Source: an uncultured Collinsella sp. (lineage in GTDB: Bacteria > Actinomycetota > Coriobacteriia > Coriobacteriales > Coriobacteriaceae). Taken from it: a stretch of DNA of 64,000 bases. Below are positions 25,050 through 32,387 of the stretch, piece after piece (position 1 is the first letter of the stretch; the number at the start of each line of letters is the position of its first letter). A model generated the notes under the pieces. That model saw nothing but the letters and a program-made list of their open reading frames with translations. It was not told the DNA's origin and did no database searches. Location: contig CAKUHA010000003.1 in assembly GCA_934655755.1 (NCBI GenBank), positions 101,818 through 165,817 of the forward strand. The letters are read 5' to 3'. The position numbers and the translations under genes are program-made.

Positions 25050-25964
25050 GTGTCCGATCGTCCCAAGGCATCCGCTTCCAAGGCGCCTGGATCCGCGGCG
25101 CCTGTGCGCAAGCCTGCCAATCCCAAGGCACCTGCTGCGAAAGGCGGCACCGGCTCGTGGCTGGCGGGCTTTATCACCCGTGCGGCCGCCGGTATCGTCT
25201 ATGCCGTCGTCTTTATCCTGTGCTTGGTTTTGGGTATTGTGCCCACGGCTATCTTTGTTTCTGTCATGAGCGGCCTGTGCTGCTATGAGTTCTTCCGCAT
25301 GACGAGGCTCGATGGCAAGGTGGCAAACGATCGTCTGGGCATCGCGGCTGCCGTGCTCTTTCCGCTGTCGGCACTGGGCGATTCAATGTTGTTGAATGCC
25401 CTGCTTTTTGCCCTGATGCTCGCGGTCGGTATTTGGTATGTCTGGTCGCCGCGCACCCGTATCTCGGATGTCGCCGTGACGCTTATGGGCCCTATCTACA
25501 CCGGCTTTATGCTATCGGCCATCGTGCTGCTGCGCGACGCTGTGCCCGGCTTTGCCGGCGCCCTGCTTTCGGTGGGCGTCTGCGCGTCCCTCTGGGTCTC
25601 CGATTCGTTCGCCTATATCGTGGGCAGCCGTATCGGCAAGCACAAGATGGTCCCCAAGATCTCGCCCAAAAAGAGCTGGGAAGGCTTTGCCGGTGGCATC
25701 CTGGGCTCTGTCCTGATTTGGCTCATTCTGTGGGCTACGCATTTCTATAAGCTGAGCCTGCCCTATGCGCTTCTGTGCGGCGTAGTCGTGTCCATCTTGG
25801 GTGTTATCGGTGACCTCATTGAGTCGCGCATCAAGCGCGGCGTGGGCGTCAAGGATTCCGGCAACCTTATCCCGGGCCACGGCGGTATGCTCGACCGTAG
25901 CGATTCGCTCATCTTTGGCTGCATTACCGCGCAGCTGCTGCTGATGATCGGGGGCGTGCTGTAA
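25050..25964 (+). CDS. cdsA: phosphatidate cytidylyltransferase
   Basis: Makes CDP-diacylglycerol, the branch point of phospholipid synthesis, at the inner membrane. About eight hydrophobic segments follow a 40-residue Lys/Pro/Ala-rich cytosolic leader. The signature near the C-terminus reads KDSGNLIPGHGGMLDRSDSL, and KKSWEGFAGG is the other conserved loop. GTG 25050 starts two bases after uppS; its stop overlaps the dxr ATG. Confidence 0.95.
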   Translation: MSDRPKASASKAPGSAAPVRKPANPKAPAAKGGTGSWLAGFITRAAAGIVYAVVFILCLVLGIVPTAIFVSVMSGLCCYEFFRMTRLDGKVANDRLGIAAAVLFPLSALGDSMLLNALLFALMLAVGIWYVWSPRTRISDVAVTLMGPIYTGFMLSAIVLLRDAVPGFAGALLSVGVCASLWVSDSFAYIVGSRIGKHKMVPKISPKKSWEGFAGGILGSVLIWLILWATHFYKLSLPYALLCGVVVSILGVIGDLIESRIKRGVGVKDSGNLIPGHGGMLDRSDSLIFGCITAQLLLMIGGVL

Positions 25965-27151
25965 TGTCCTTCCAGACGACGTATGGCCCCGACGGCCGTC
26001 TTCGTGTTGCCATCCTGGGCTGCACGGGCTCTATCGGTACTCAGGCGCTCGATGTATGCCGTCAGCATGCCGATCGCCTGCAGGTGACGGCGCTCTCCGT
26101 TAACTCCAGCACCTCCGAGCTCGTTGCCGCTGCCCGAGAGTTCTCGGTTCCGGCGGTTGCCGTGGCGGATGCCGCCCATGGGGCCGATGCCGTGCTGCAG
26201 GAGCTGCCCGAGGGCACCGAGTTTGGCGTTGGTGCGCAGGCGGTCTGTGAGCTCGCGCGCCGCGACGATGTCGACTGCGTGCTTGTCGCCATTGTGGGTG
26301 CGGCGGGTCTCGAGGCGAGCCATGCGGCCCTGACCTCGAACAAGCGCCTTGCTCTCGCCAACAAGGAGTCGCTCGTCGTCGGCGGCGACCTGCTTATGCC
26401 GCTGGCGCAGCCGGGCCAGCTCATTCCGGTCGACTCCGAGCATTCTGCCATCTACCAGTGCTATCTGGGCGAGAACCCGCGCGAGGCTCACTGCATTTGG
26501 CTTACCTGTTCGGGTGGTCCGTTCTTTGGCCGTACGCGCGACGAGCTCGATCACGTTACGCGCGCCGATGCCCTCGCGCATCCCACGTGGGCCATGGGTG
26601 CCAAGATCACGATCGACTCCGCCACCCTCATGAACAAGGGTCTGGAGCGCATTGAGGCCATGCATCTGTTTGGCTGCGATCTCGACTTCATCAACGTGGT
26701 CGTGCAGCGTCAGTCCAAGATTCACTCTATGGTCGAGTTTGCCGACGGCTCCGTGATGGCGCATCTTGGTGCCTCCGACATGCGTATTCCCATTCAGTTT
26801 GCGTTCTCGTATCCCGAGCGTTGGGATACGCCGGCTCCGCGTATCGACTTCCGCGAGCTGGGCCAGCTCACCTTTGACGCCGCCGACATGGATACCTTCC
26901 GCTGTCTTGCGCTGGCCGAGCGTGCCGGCAAGACGGGCGGCACCATGCCGTGTGTGCTCAATGCCGCCAACGAGGTCGCTGTCGATGCCTTCCTTCACGA
27001 TGCCTGCAGCTTTACCGATATCGACCGTATCGTGGAGTCCTGCATGGATGCCCACGAGGTCCAGACAGTTGTCTCGTTTGAGCAGCTCGCCGATATCGAT
27101 ACGTGGGCGCGTGCCCAGGCGTCCGATGTCTTGGCCGAAATTCGCCCCTAA
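25964..27151 (+). CDS. dxr: 1-deoxy-D-xylulose 5-phosphate reductoisomerase
   Basis: Second step of the MEP isoprenoid pathway, NADPH-dependent. The NADPH site is VAILGCTGSIGTQALDV; LALANKESLVVGG, PVDSEHSAIYQCY and TMNKGLE-like LMNKGLERIEAMHLF follow, and RIDFRELGQLTF marks the C-terminal part. Length 395. ATG 25964 overlaps the cdsA stop. ispG, a later MEP step, is two genes on, and uppS uses the pathway's products. Confidence 0.97.
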   Translation: MSFQTTYGPDGRLRVAILGCTGSIGTQALDVCRQHADRLQVTALSVNSSTSELVAAAREFSVPAVAVADAAHGADAVLQELPEGTEFGVGAQAVCELARRDDVDCVLVAIVGAAGLEASHAALTSNKRLALANKESLVVGGDLLMPLAQPGQLIPVDSEHSAIYQCYLGENPREAHCIWLTCSGGPFFGRTRDELDHVTRADALAHPTWAMGAKITIDSATLMNKGLERIEAMHLFGCDLDFINVVVQRQSKIHSMVEFADGSVMAHLGASDMRIPIQFAFSYPERWDTPAPRIDFRELGQLTFDAADMDTFRCLALAERAGKTGGTMPCVLNAANEVAVDAFLHDACSFTDIDRIVESCMDAHEVQTVVSFEQLADIDTWARAQASDVLAEIRP

Positions 27152-27175
27152 CCGTTAGGAATTATTATTTCGTCT

Positions 27176-28537
27176 ATGGATACTGTTCTGAGCGTTCTCT
27201 CATCGGTCTTTTGGGGTCTCCTGATGCTTTCCGTCCTCGTGTTTTTGCACGAGGGCGGCCACTTTTTGGCGGCGCGCGCCTGCGGCGTCCGCGTTACCGA
27301 GTTCTTTTTGGGTCTGCCGTGTCGCTTCGATATCCACCACACGTCTCGTCGCATCGGTACCAAGTTCGGCGTGACCCCGTTGCTGCTGGGCGGCTATGCC
27401 GCCATCTGCGGTATGGACCCGACCGACGTCTCGTGTGCCGACCGCGTGCTTGCGGCCATCTATCGCCATGGTCGTACGACGGTGTCAGATCTTGCCGTTG
27501 AGCTTGAACTGTCCGAGGAGGATGTTCTCGAGGCCTGTGCCTTGCTGCTGGGTTGGGGCTCTATCGCTCCCTGGTACGAAGAAGGGGAGAAGCCCTCGCC
27601 CAGCTATTATCCCACCAAGTACCAGACCCTGCCGCGTGATGCGTCTGGCTATACCACCTTTGACGGTCGTCGGTTCGATCGCGAGCATGCGACTGCCGAG
27701 GGCGATGTGTGGGAGCTGCCGTGTGACGAGGCCGAATTCCTTGCGCAGGAGCGCTCGCATACCTATCTAGGCCAGGGTTTTCTTAAACGTGCCTTTATGC
27801 TGCTCGCGGGTATTATCGTCAATATCCTGACGGGCTTTTTGCTTCTTATGAGCATTTACTCCATCGCCGGGGTCACCGTGCCGGTGGATACCAATGTGAT
27901 CGGCCAGGTCGACGAGGGCTCAATCGCCGCCGAGGCGGGCATTGAAGCCGGCGACGCGATTCTTTCGGTCGACGGTGCATCTTGTTCTACCTGGATGGAC
28001 GTGTACGATGCCATCGGCAACGCTGCGGGCAAGGACGATATCGCCATCGAGTATGAGCGCGACGGTAAACAGTATTCGACCTCGGTTGCGCTCAAAGAAG
28101 ACGAGCGGTTGGGTGTATACGCCTCTACGCAGGTGGTCCATCTGGACCCCATTACCTCGGCGCGTCTGTCCTTCTCCTATGTCGTTCAGACGGCAGAGGG
28201 CGTGATGCGTTTGTTGCAGCCGCAGCATACGATGGAGATTCTCGATCAGTCTACCTCGATCGTCGGTATTAGCGTCATGTCCTCGCAGGCGGCTGCCGCA
28301 GGCCCCGCCACGTTCCTGTCGTTTGCCGCGCTCATCTCGATCTCGCTGGGCTTTATGAACCTGTTGCCCATCCCTCCGCTCGATGGCGGCAAGCTGCTTA
28401 TCGAGATTATTCAAAAGATCGCGGGTCGCGAGCTGCCGCTCAAGGTCCAGACGATCGTGAGCTATGTGGGCATCGCACTCTTTGCGCTGCTGTTCGTCTA
28501 CATGCTTCGTTCCGACATCCTTCGATTTATCCTGTAG
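27176..28537 (+). CDS. rseP: site-2 protease RseP/RasP, with an inserted winged-helix-like segment
   Basis: Intramembrane zinc metalloprotease. HEGGH (residues 25-29) lies in the first membrane segment; the second metal motif NLLPIPPLDGGKL lies near residue 405. One PDZ domain spans about 235-315 (DEGSIAAEAGIEAGDAIL). Between the first GGY motif (72-74) and the next membrane segment (~199) there are about 125 extra residues. Residues 85-134 of these (VLAAIYRHGRTTVSDLAVELELSEEDVLE) look like a winged helix. Length 453. The ATG at 27176 is chosen for a full first membrane segment. The insertion may sense a cytosolic partner (inference). Confidence 0.92.
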   Translation: MDTVLSVLSSVFWGLLMLSVLVFLHEGGHFLAARACGVRVTEFFLGLPCRFDIHHTSRRIGTKFGVTPLLLGGYAAICGMDPTDVSCADRVLAAIYRHGRTTVSDLAVELELSEEDVLEACALLLGWGSIAPWYEEGEKPSPSYYPTKYQTLPRDASGYTTFDGRRFDREHATAEGDVWELPCDEAEFLAQERSHTYLGQGFLKRAFMLLAGIIVNILTGFLLLMSIYSIAGVTVPVDTNVIGQVDEGSIAAEAGIEAGDAILSVDGASCSTWMDVYDAIGNAAGKDDIAIEYERDGKQYSTSVALKEDERLGVYASTQVVHLDPITSARLSFSYVVQTAEGVMRLLQPQHTMEILDQSTSIVGISVMSSQAAAAGPATFLSFAALISISLGFMNLLPIPPLDGGKLLIEIIQKIAGRELPLKVQTIVSYVGIALFALLFVYMLRSDILRFIL

Positions 28538-28550
28538 GGGAGTGTTTGGA

Positions 28551-29633
28551 TTGTCTCTATCCCATTCTTTGCCTCGTGAGCTGACGCGTCCCGTGCATGT
28601 GGGCGGTGTGCAGATCGGCGGCGGTGCTCCGGTGGTGGTCCAGTCCATGACCTGCACCGATACCGCCGATGCCCAAACGACGCTCGCGCAGGTGCGTGCG
28701 TTGGCGCAGGCAGGTTGCGATATCGTGCGCGTAAGTGTACCCACTGAGGCCGCACTCGAGGGTTTCCGTACCATCTGTGCCGAGTCTCCGGTGCCGATCG
28801 TCGCCGATATCCACTTTAACCATAAGCTTGCCATCGGCGCCGTCGAGGCCGGTGCCGCCAAGCTGCGCATCAACCCCGGCAATATCGGTGACTGGGCCAA
28901 GGTCGACGCCGTCATCGATGCCGCGGGTGCCGCGGGCTGTGCGATTCGCATTGGCGTCAATGCCGGCTCGCTTGAGCAAGATATCGCTGAGCGCGACGAC
29001 CTCACGCAGCCTGAAAAGCTTGTGATGTCGAGCGAGCGTTTCGTCAAGCATTTTGAGGACCGTGGCTTTACCAACATTGTGCTTTCTGCCAAGGCCCATA
29101 GCGTGCAAACGACGCTCGATACCTATCGCGCCCTGTCACGTGAGATCCCCCACGTTCCGCTCCATCTGGGCGTGACCGAGGCCGGCACCAAGCTTCAGGG
29201 CACCATTAAGAGCTCCGTGGGCTTGGGTATCTTGCTTTCTGAGGGCATCGGCGACACCATGCGCGTTTCGCTTACGGCCGACCCGGTCGAGGAGCCGCCG
29301 GTCGCGTGGGGCATTCTGCAGTCGCTGGGCCTGCGCCGTCGTGGTCCCGAGATCGTCTCATGCCCTACGTGTGCCCGTTGCCAGGTTAACCTGATTCCCA
29401 TCGCCGAAGAGGTCACCGAGCGGCTTAAGAACTACTCCGTGCCGCTCTCGATTGCCGTGATGGGATGTGCGGTCAACGGCCCCGGCGAGGCTTCTGACGC
29501 CGACCTGGGCGTTGCCTGCGGACGAGGTCAGGCCCTGCTCTTTTCGCACGGCCAGATCATTGGTAAAGTAGCTGAGGATCAAATTGTCGACGCGCTCATG
29601 TCCGAGGTCGACAAGCTTATTGAGGAGAAATAA
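28551..29633 (+). CDS. ispG: 4-hydroxy-3-methylbut-2-enyl diphosphate synthase
   Basis: Iron-sulfur enzyme of the MEP pathway reducing MEcPP to HMBPP. The barrel has VQSMTCTDTADA, PIVADIHFNHKLA and KLRINPGNIG. The [4Fe-4S] ligands are in ISCPTCARCQ-like VSCPTCARCQVNL, and AVMGCAVNGPGEASDADLG carries the third Cys. TTG 28551 with GGGGAG eight bases upstream gives 360 residues; the open frame upstream lies inside rseP. It connects directly to proS. Confidence 0.96.
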   Translation: MSLSHSLPRELTRPVHVGGVQIGGGAPVVVQSMTCTDTADAQTTLAQVRALAQAGCDIVRVSVPTEAALEGFRTICAESPVPIVADIHFNHKLAIGAVEAGAAKLRINPGNIGDWAKVDAVIDAAGAAGCAIRIGVNAGSLEQDIAERDDLTQPEKLVMSSERFVKHFEDRGFTNIVLSAKAHSVQTTLDTYRALSREIPHVPLHLGVTEAGTKLQGTIKSSVGLGILLSEGIGDTMRVSLTADPVEEPPVAWGILQSLGLRRRGPEIVSCPTCARCQVNLIPIAEEVTERLKNYSVPLSIAVMGCAVNGPGEASDADLGVACGRGQALLFSHGQIIGKVAEDQIVDALMSEVDKLIEEK

Positions 29634-31355
29634 ATGACTCGAGCAATGTATATGTCTAAGCTCTATGCGCCGACGCTTAAAGAAGATCCGGCCGACGCCG
29701 AGCTCGCAAGCCACCGCCTGCTGCTTCGTGCCGGCATGATTCGCAAGGAAGCCGCTGGTCTCTACTCCTACCTGCCGCTCGCCTGGCGTTCGATCCGCAA
29801 GATCGAGAACATCGTGCGCGACGAGATGGATGCCGCCGGCGCTCAGGAGCTCATGATGCCCATTATGGTCGATGCCGAGCTGTGGCGTGAGTCCGGCCGT
29901 ATCGATGCCTATGGCAAGGAGCTCGTGCGCTTTGACGACCGTCACGGTCGTGAGTTCGTCCTGGGCCCCACGCACGAGGAGACCGTCACCGCCCTGGTGC
30001 GCAACGAGCTGCGTTCCTACAAGCAGCTGCCCGTCAACCTGTATCACATCCAGGACAAGTTCCGTGACGAGTTCCGTCCCCGCTTTGGCCTGATGCGCGG
30101 TCGCGAGTTCATCATGAAGGACGCCTACAGCTTCTCCGCCACGCAGGAGAGCCTGCAGGAGGAGTACGACAAGATGAAGCAGGCGTATGCCAACATCTGC
30201 GAGCGCTGCTACATCAAGGCCCTGCCCGTTGTCGCTGACTCCGGTGAGATTGGCGGCGACACCTCCGTCGAGTACATGGCCCTGGCTGAAGCCGGCGAGG
30301 CATCCCTCGTCTACTGCGACGACTGCGGCTTTGCTGCCGATGACGAGGCCGCCAGCACCAAGGTTGTCGTGACCGAGGGCCCCGGCGATGGCACGCTCAC
30401 CAAGGTCGAGACCCCGGGTATGGGCACCATCGAGGCCGTCGCCAAGTTTTTCGGCTTCCCCGAGAACGGCACGCGCAAGTCGCTTGCCCTCATCGACGCC
30501 GAGGGTAAGCCCGTTGTGGCAATCGTCCCGGGCGATCATGAGCTCAACGACTGTAAGGCCGAGCACGTCTTTGGCAAGGGCTACCGTATGATGACCGACG
30601 AGGAGCTCCAGACCTACGGTCTGCACAAGGGCTTTATCGGACCGGTCAACCTGCCCGAGGGTATCCGTCTGGTCTGCGACGAGAGCCTGCGTGAGTCCAA
30701 GTCGTGGGCCTGCGGTGCCAACGAGGTCGATTATCACTTTACCGGTGCCTGCCCCGAGCGCGACTTTACCGTCGACGAGTGGGCCGACCTGGTCACCGTC
30801 GTCGCCGGCGATCCCTGCCCGCACTGCGGCAAGCCGCTCTCCGCTGCCCGCGGCATCGAGGTCTCCCAGGTCTTCCAGCTGGGCACCAAGTACTCCGAGG
30901 CCATGGGCGCCACCTTTATGGACGAAGACGGCAAGGAGAAGCCGCTCATCATGGGTTGCTACGGCGTGGGCGTGTCCCGTTCGCTCGCTGCCGTCGTGGA
31001 GCAGCACAACGACGAGCACGGCATCGTCTGGCCGGTTTCCGTCGCTCCCTACGAGGTCGCGGTGATTCCGCTCGACCCCAAGAAGGAGGAGTGCGCCACC
31101 GTCTGCGACCAAATCGTCGAGGGTCTGTGCGCCGAGGGCATCGAGGTCGTCGTCGACGATCGCGACGAGCGTCCCGGCTTTAAGTTTGCCGATAACGACC
31201 TTATGGGTTTCCCGTATCAGGTTGTTCTGGGCAAGCGCGGCCTTAAGAACGGTACCGTCGAGCTCAAGGACCGTGCCACGGGCGAGCGCGAGGATGTGGC
31301 GATCGATGAGGTCGTTGCCAAGGTTGCCGAGCTTGTGAAGGCAGCCCGTCGCTAA
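29634..31355 (+). CDS. proS: proline--tRNA ligase
   Basis: Class II synthetase of the bacterial type with an editing insertion. Motifs seen are RKEAAGLYSYLPLAWR, DEMDAAGAQELMMPIM, GPTHEETVTALVRNEL, RDEFRPRFGLMRGREF and GCYGVGVSRSLAAVVEQ. The editing (INS) domain spans ~225-400. Length 573. ATG 29634 immediately follows the ispG stop; M7 is a possible alternative start with the same GAGGAG site. Confidence 0.97.
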   Translation: MTRAMYMSKLYAPTLKEDPADAELASHRLLLRAGMIRKEAAGLYSYLPLAWRSIRKIENIVRDEMDAAGAQELMMPIMVDAELWRESGRIDAYGKELVRFDDRHGREFVLGPTHEETVTALVRNELRSYKQLPVNLYHIQDKFRDEFRPRFGLMRGREFIMKDAYSFSATQESLQEEYDKMKQAYANICERCYIKALPVVADSGEIGGDTSVEYMALAEAGEASLVYCDDCGFAADDEAASTKVVVTEGPGDGTLTKVETPGMGTIEAVAKFFGFPENGTRKSLALIDAEGKPVVAIVPGDHELNDCKAEHVFGKGYRMMTDEELQTYGLHKGFIGPVNLPEGIRLVCDESLRESKSWACGANEVDYHFTGACPERDFTVDEWADLVTVVAGDPCPHCGKPLSAARGIEVSQVFQLGTKYSEAMGATFMDEDGKEKPLIMGCYGVGVSRSLAAVVEQHNDEHGIVWPVSVAPYEVAVIPLDPKKEECATVCDQIVEGLCAEGIEVVVDDRDERPGFKFADNDLMGFPYQVVLGKRGLKNGTVELKDRATGEREDVAIDEVVAKVAELVKAARR

Positions 31356-31385
31356 TCGTCGATTTCGCCTGTAGCTCGATATACG

Positions 31386-31436
31386 GGACGGCCCCGCATT
31401 TCTCCAGATAGGGGTGATGCGGGGCCGTCCTTTTTT
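31386..31436 (+). terminator. terminator of the pyrH-proS operon
   Basis: GGACGGCCCCGCAT (31386-31399) pairs perfectly with 31417-31430 and is followed by six T residues. Confidence 0.95.
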
Positions 31437-31458
31437 CTGGTCGGCATGCTCAATCGCC

Positions 31459-31502
31459 AAAAGGAAACCCCACAGCCCATGCGAGCTGCGGGGTTTTCCT
31501 TT
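31459..31502. terminator. bidirectional terminator between convergent genes
   Basis: AAAAGGAAACCCCACAG pairs with CTGCGGGGTTTTCCTTT; the A-rich and T-rich ends allow it to work in both directions. It lies 33 bases beyond the stop of the minus-strand gene at 31535. Confidence 0.75.
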
Positions 31503-31534
31503 GTGCCTCCGATGCGAAATGAATTGCTCAGATA

Positions 31535-32299
31535 TTACTGATAATCGACGACGTCGATCCAGTTCTTAAGGAACTCATCGTTCACGTTGCGCTTGCGAGC
31601 GAGCTCGGAAGCGGCGACGATGCTCGTCCACTGGCGCACGACCTGCATGGGCATGTCGGCTCGGTCGCAGTAGAGCTCCAGGTAAGCCTCGGCCTGATCC
31701 TTGCTGTTGAGGGCAAAGAGCAGATAGGTGGTGGCAACGTCGGCGGCAGGGGAGCCCTGGGTGGCGTGTGCCCAGTCGCACACGTAGAGCTTGCCGTCCT
31801 CACCGACGATGACGTTGGAGGGGTTGAAGTCGCCGTGGCAGACCTTGAACTCCTTGGTCATGCCGTCCAGACGCTCCTGAAGGTTGTAGCGCGTGGTGGC
31901 ATTGAGCTGATCCAGGCTGTCGATCATGCGGGCGAACTTGTCGCGCTGACGGTTGAGCAGCGGCGAGGTGTAGCCGTGGATCTCGATCTGGAGGTCGACG
32001 AACATCTCGAGGTACTCACCGAAGCGCTGGGGCTCGGCAGTCATCTTCTCGGCAAGGGTGGTGCCCGGGACCTTCTCGGTTACAAGCGCCCAGCCGTTGG
32101 CGTTCTCGAGCTGGGAAACCTCGAGAGCCTTGGGGCTGCGGATGCCGCACTCATTGATGCGGGCAAGATTCAAAGCCTCGTTGAACACGTCGGAGACGGG
32201 CTTGGTCTCGTTGAAGACCTTGACGATCTTGTCGCCCAGGTCGTAAACGACCTTGTTGCCACGACGGACGAGCTCGGTCTTGGAATCGGGTAGCAGCAT
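31535..32299 (-). CDS. aminoglycoside phosphotransferase/choline kinase-like protein, substrate unknown
   Basis: Small-molecule kinase fold of 254 residues. The Brenner motif is CHGDFNPSNVIVG (residues ~154-166) and the metal-binding Asp is in LYVCDWAHATQGSPAADVA (normally DW/DFE). The N-lobe has VYDLGDKIVKVF and the EKVPGTTLAEKM hinge. Proteins like this phosphorylate sugars, choline or unknown metabolites; nothing indicates antibiotic resistance. It lies downstream of adhE on the same strand, past a hairpin, so it may be read through or have its own promoter. ATG at 32299 follows AAAGGAT. Confidence 0.8.
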   Translation of the reverse strand: MLLPDSKTELVRRGNKVVYDLGDKIVKVFNETKPVSDVFNEALNLARINECGIRSPKALEVSQLENANGWALVTEKVPGTTLAEKMTAEPQRFGEYLEMFVDLQIEIHGYTSPLLNRQRDKFARMIDSLDQLNATTRYNLQERLDGMTKEFKVCHGDFNPSNVIVGEDGKLYVCDWAHATQGSPAADVATTYLLFALNSKDQAEAYLELYCDRADMPMQVVRQWTSIVAASELARKRNVNDEFLKNWIDVVDYQ

Positions 32300-32331
32300 G
32301 GTTGCATCCTTTCAACGATGCGATAGAAGCG

Positions 32332-32370
32332 ACGGCGGGGGTGTGTGAAACACCCGTGTACCCCCGCCGT
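32332..32370 (-). terminator. hairpin between adhE and the kinase-like gene
   Basis: ACGGCGGGGGT and ACCCCCGCCGT (32332-32342 with 32360-32370) form an 11-bp GC-rich stem just after the adhE stop on the minus strand. It has no strong T-run, so partial readthrough is possible. Confidence 0.7.
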
Positions 32371-32387
32371 TAAAAACCGTGCTAGAA

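Noticed and set aside
31535..32299. Aminoglycoside resistance gene
   Set aside because: The fold is shared by many small-molecule kinases; there is no mobile context and no close resemblance to known resistance enzymes that I can recognise.
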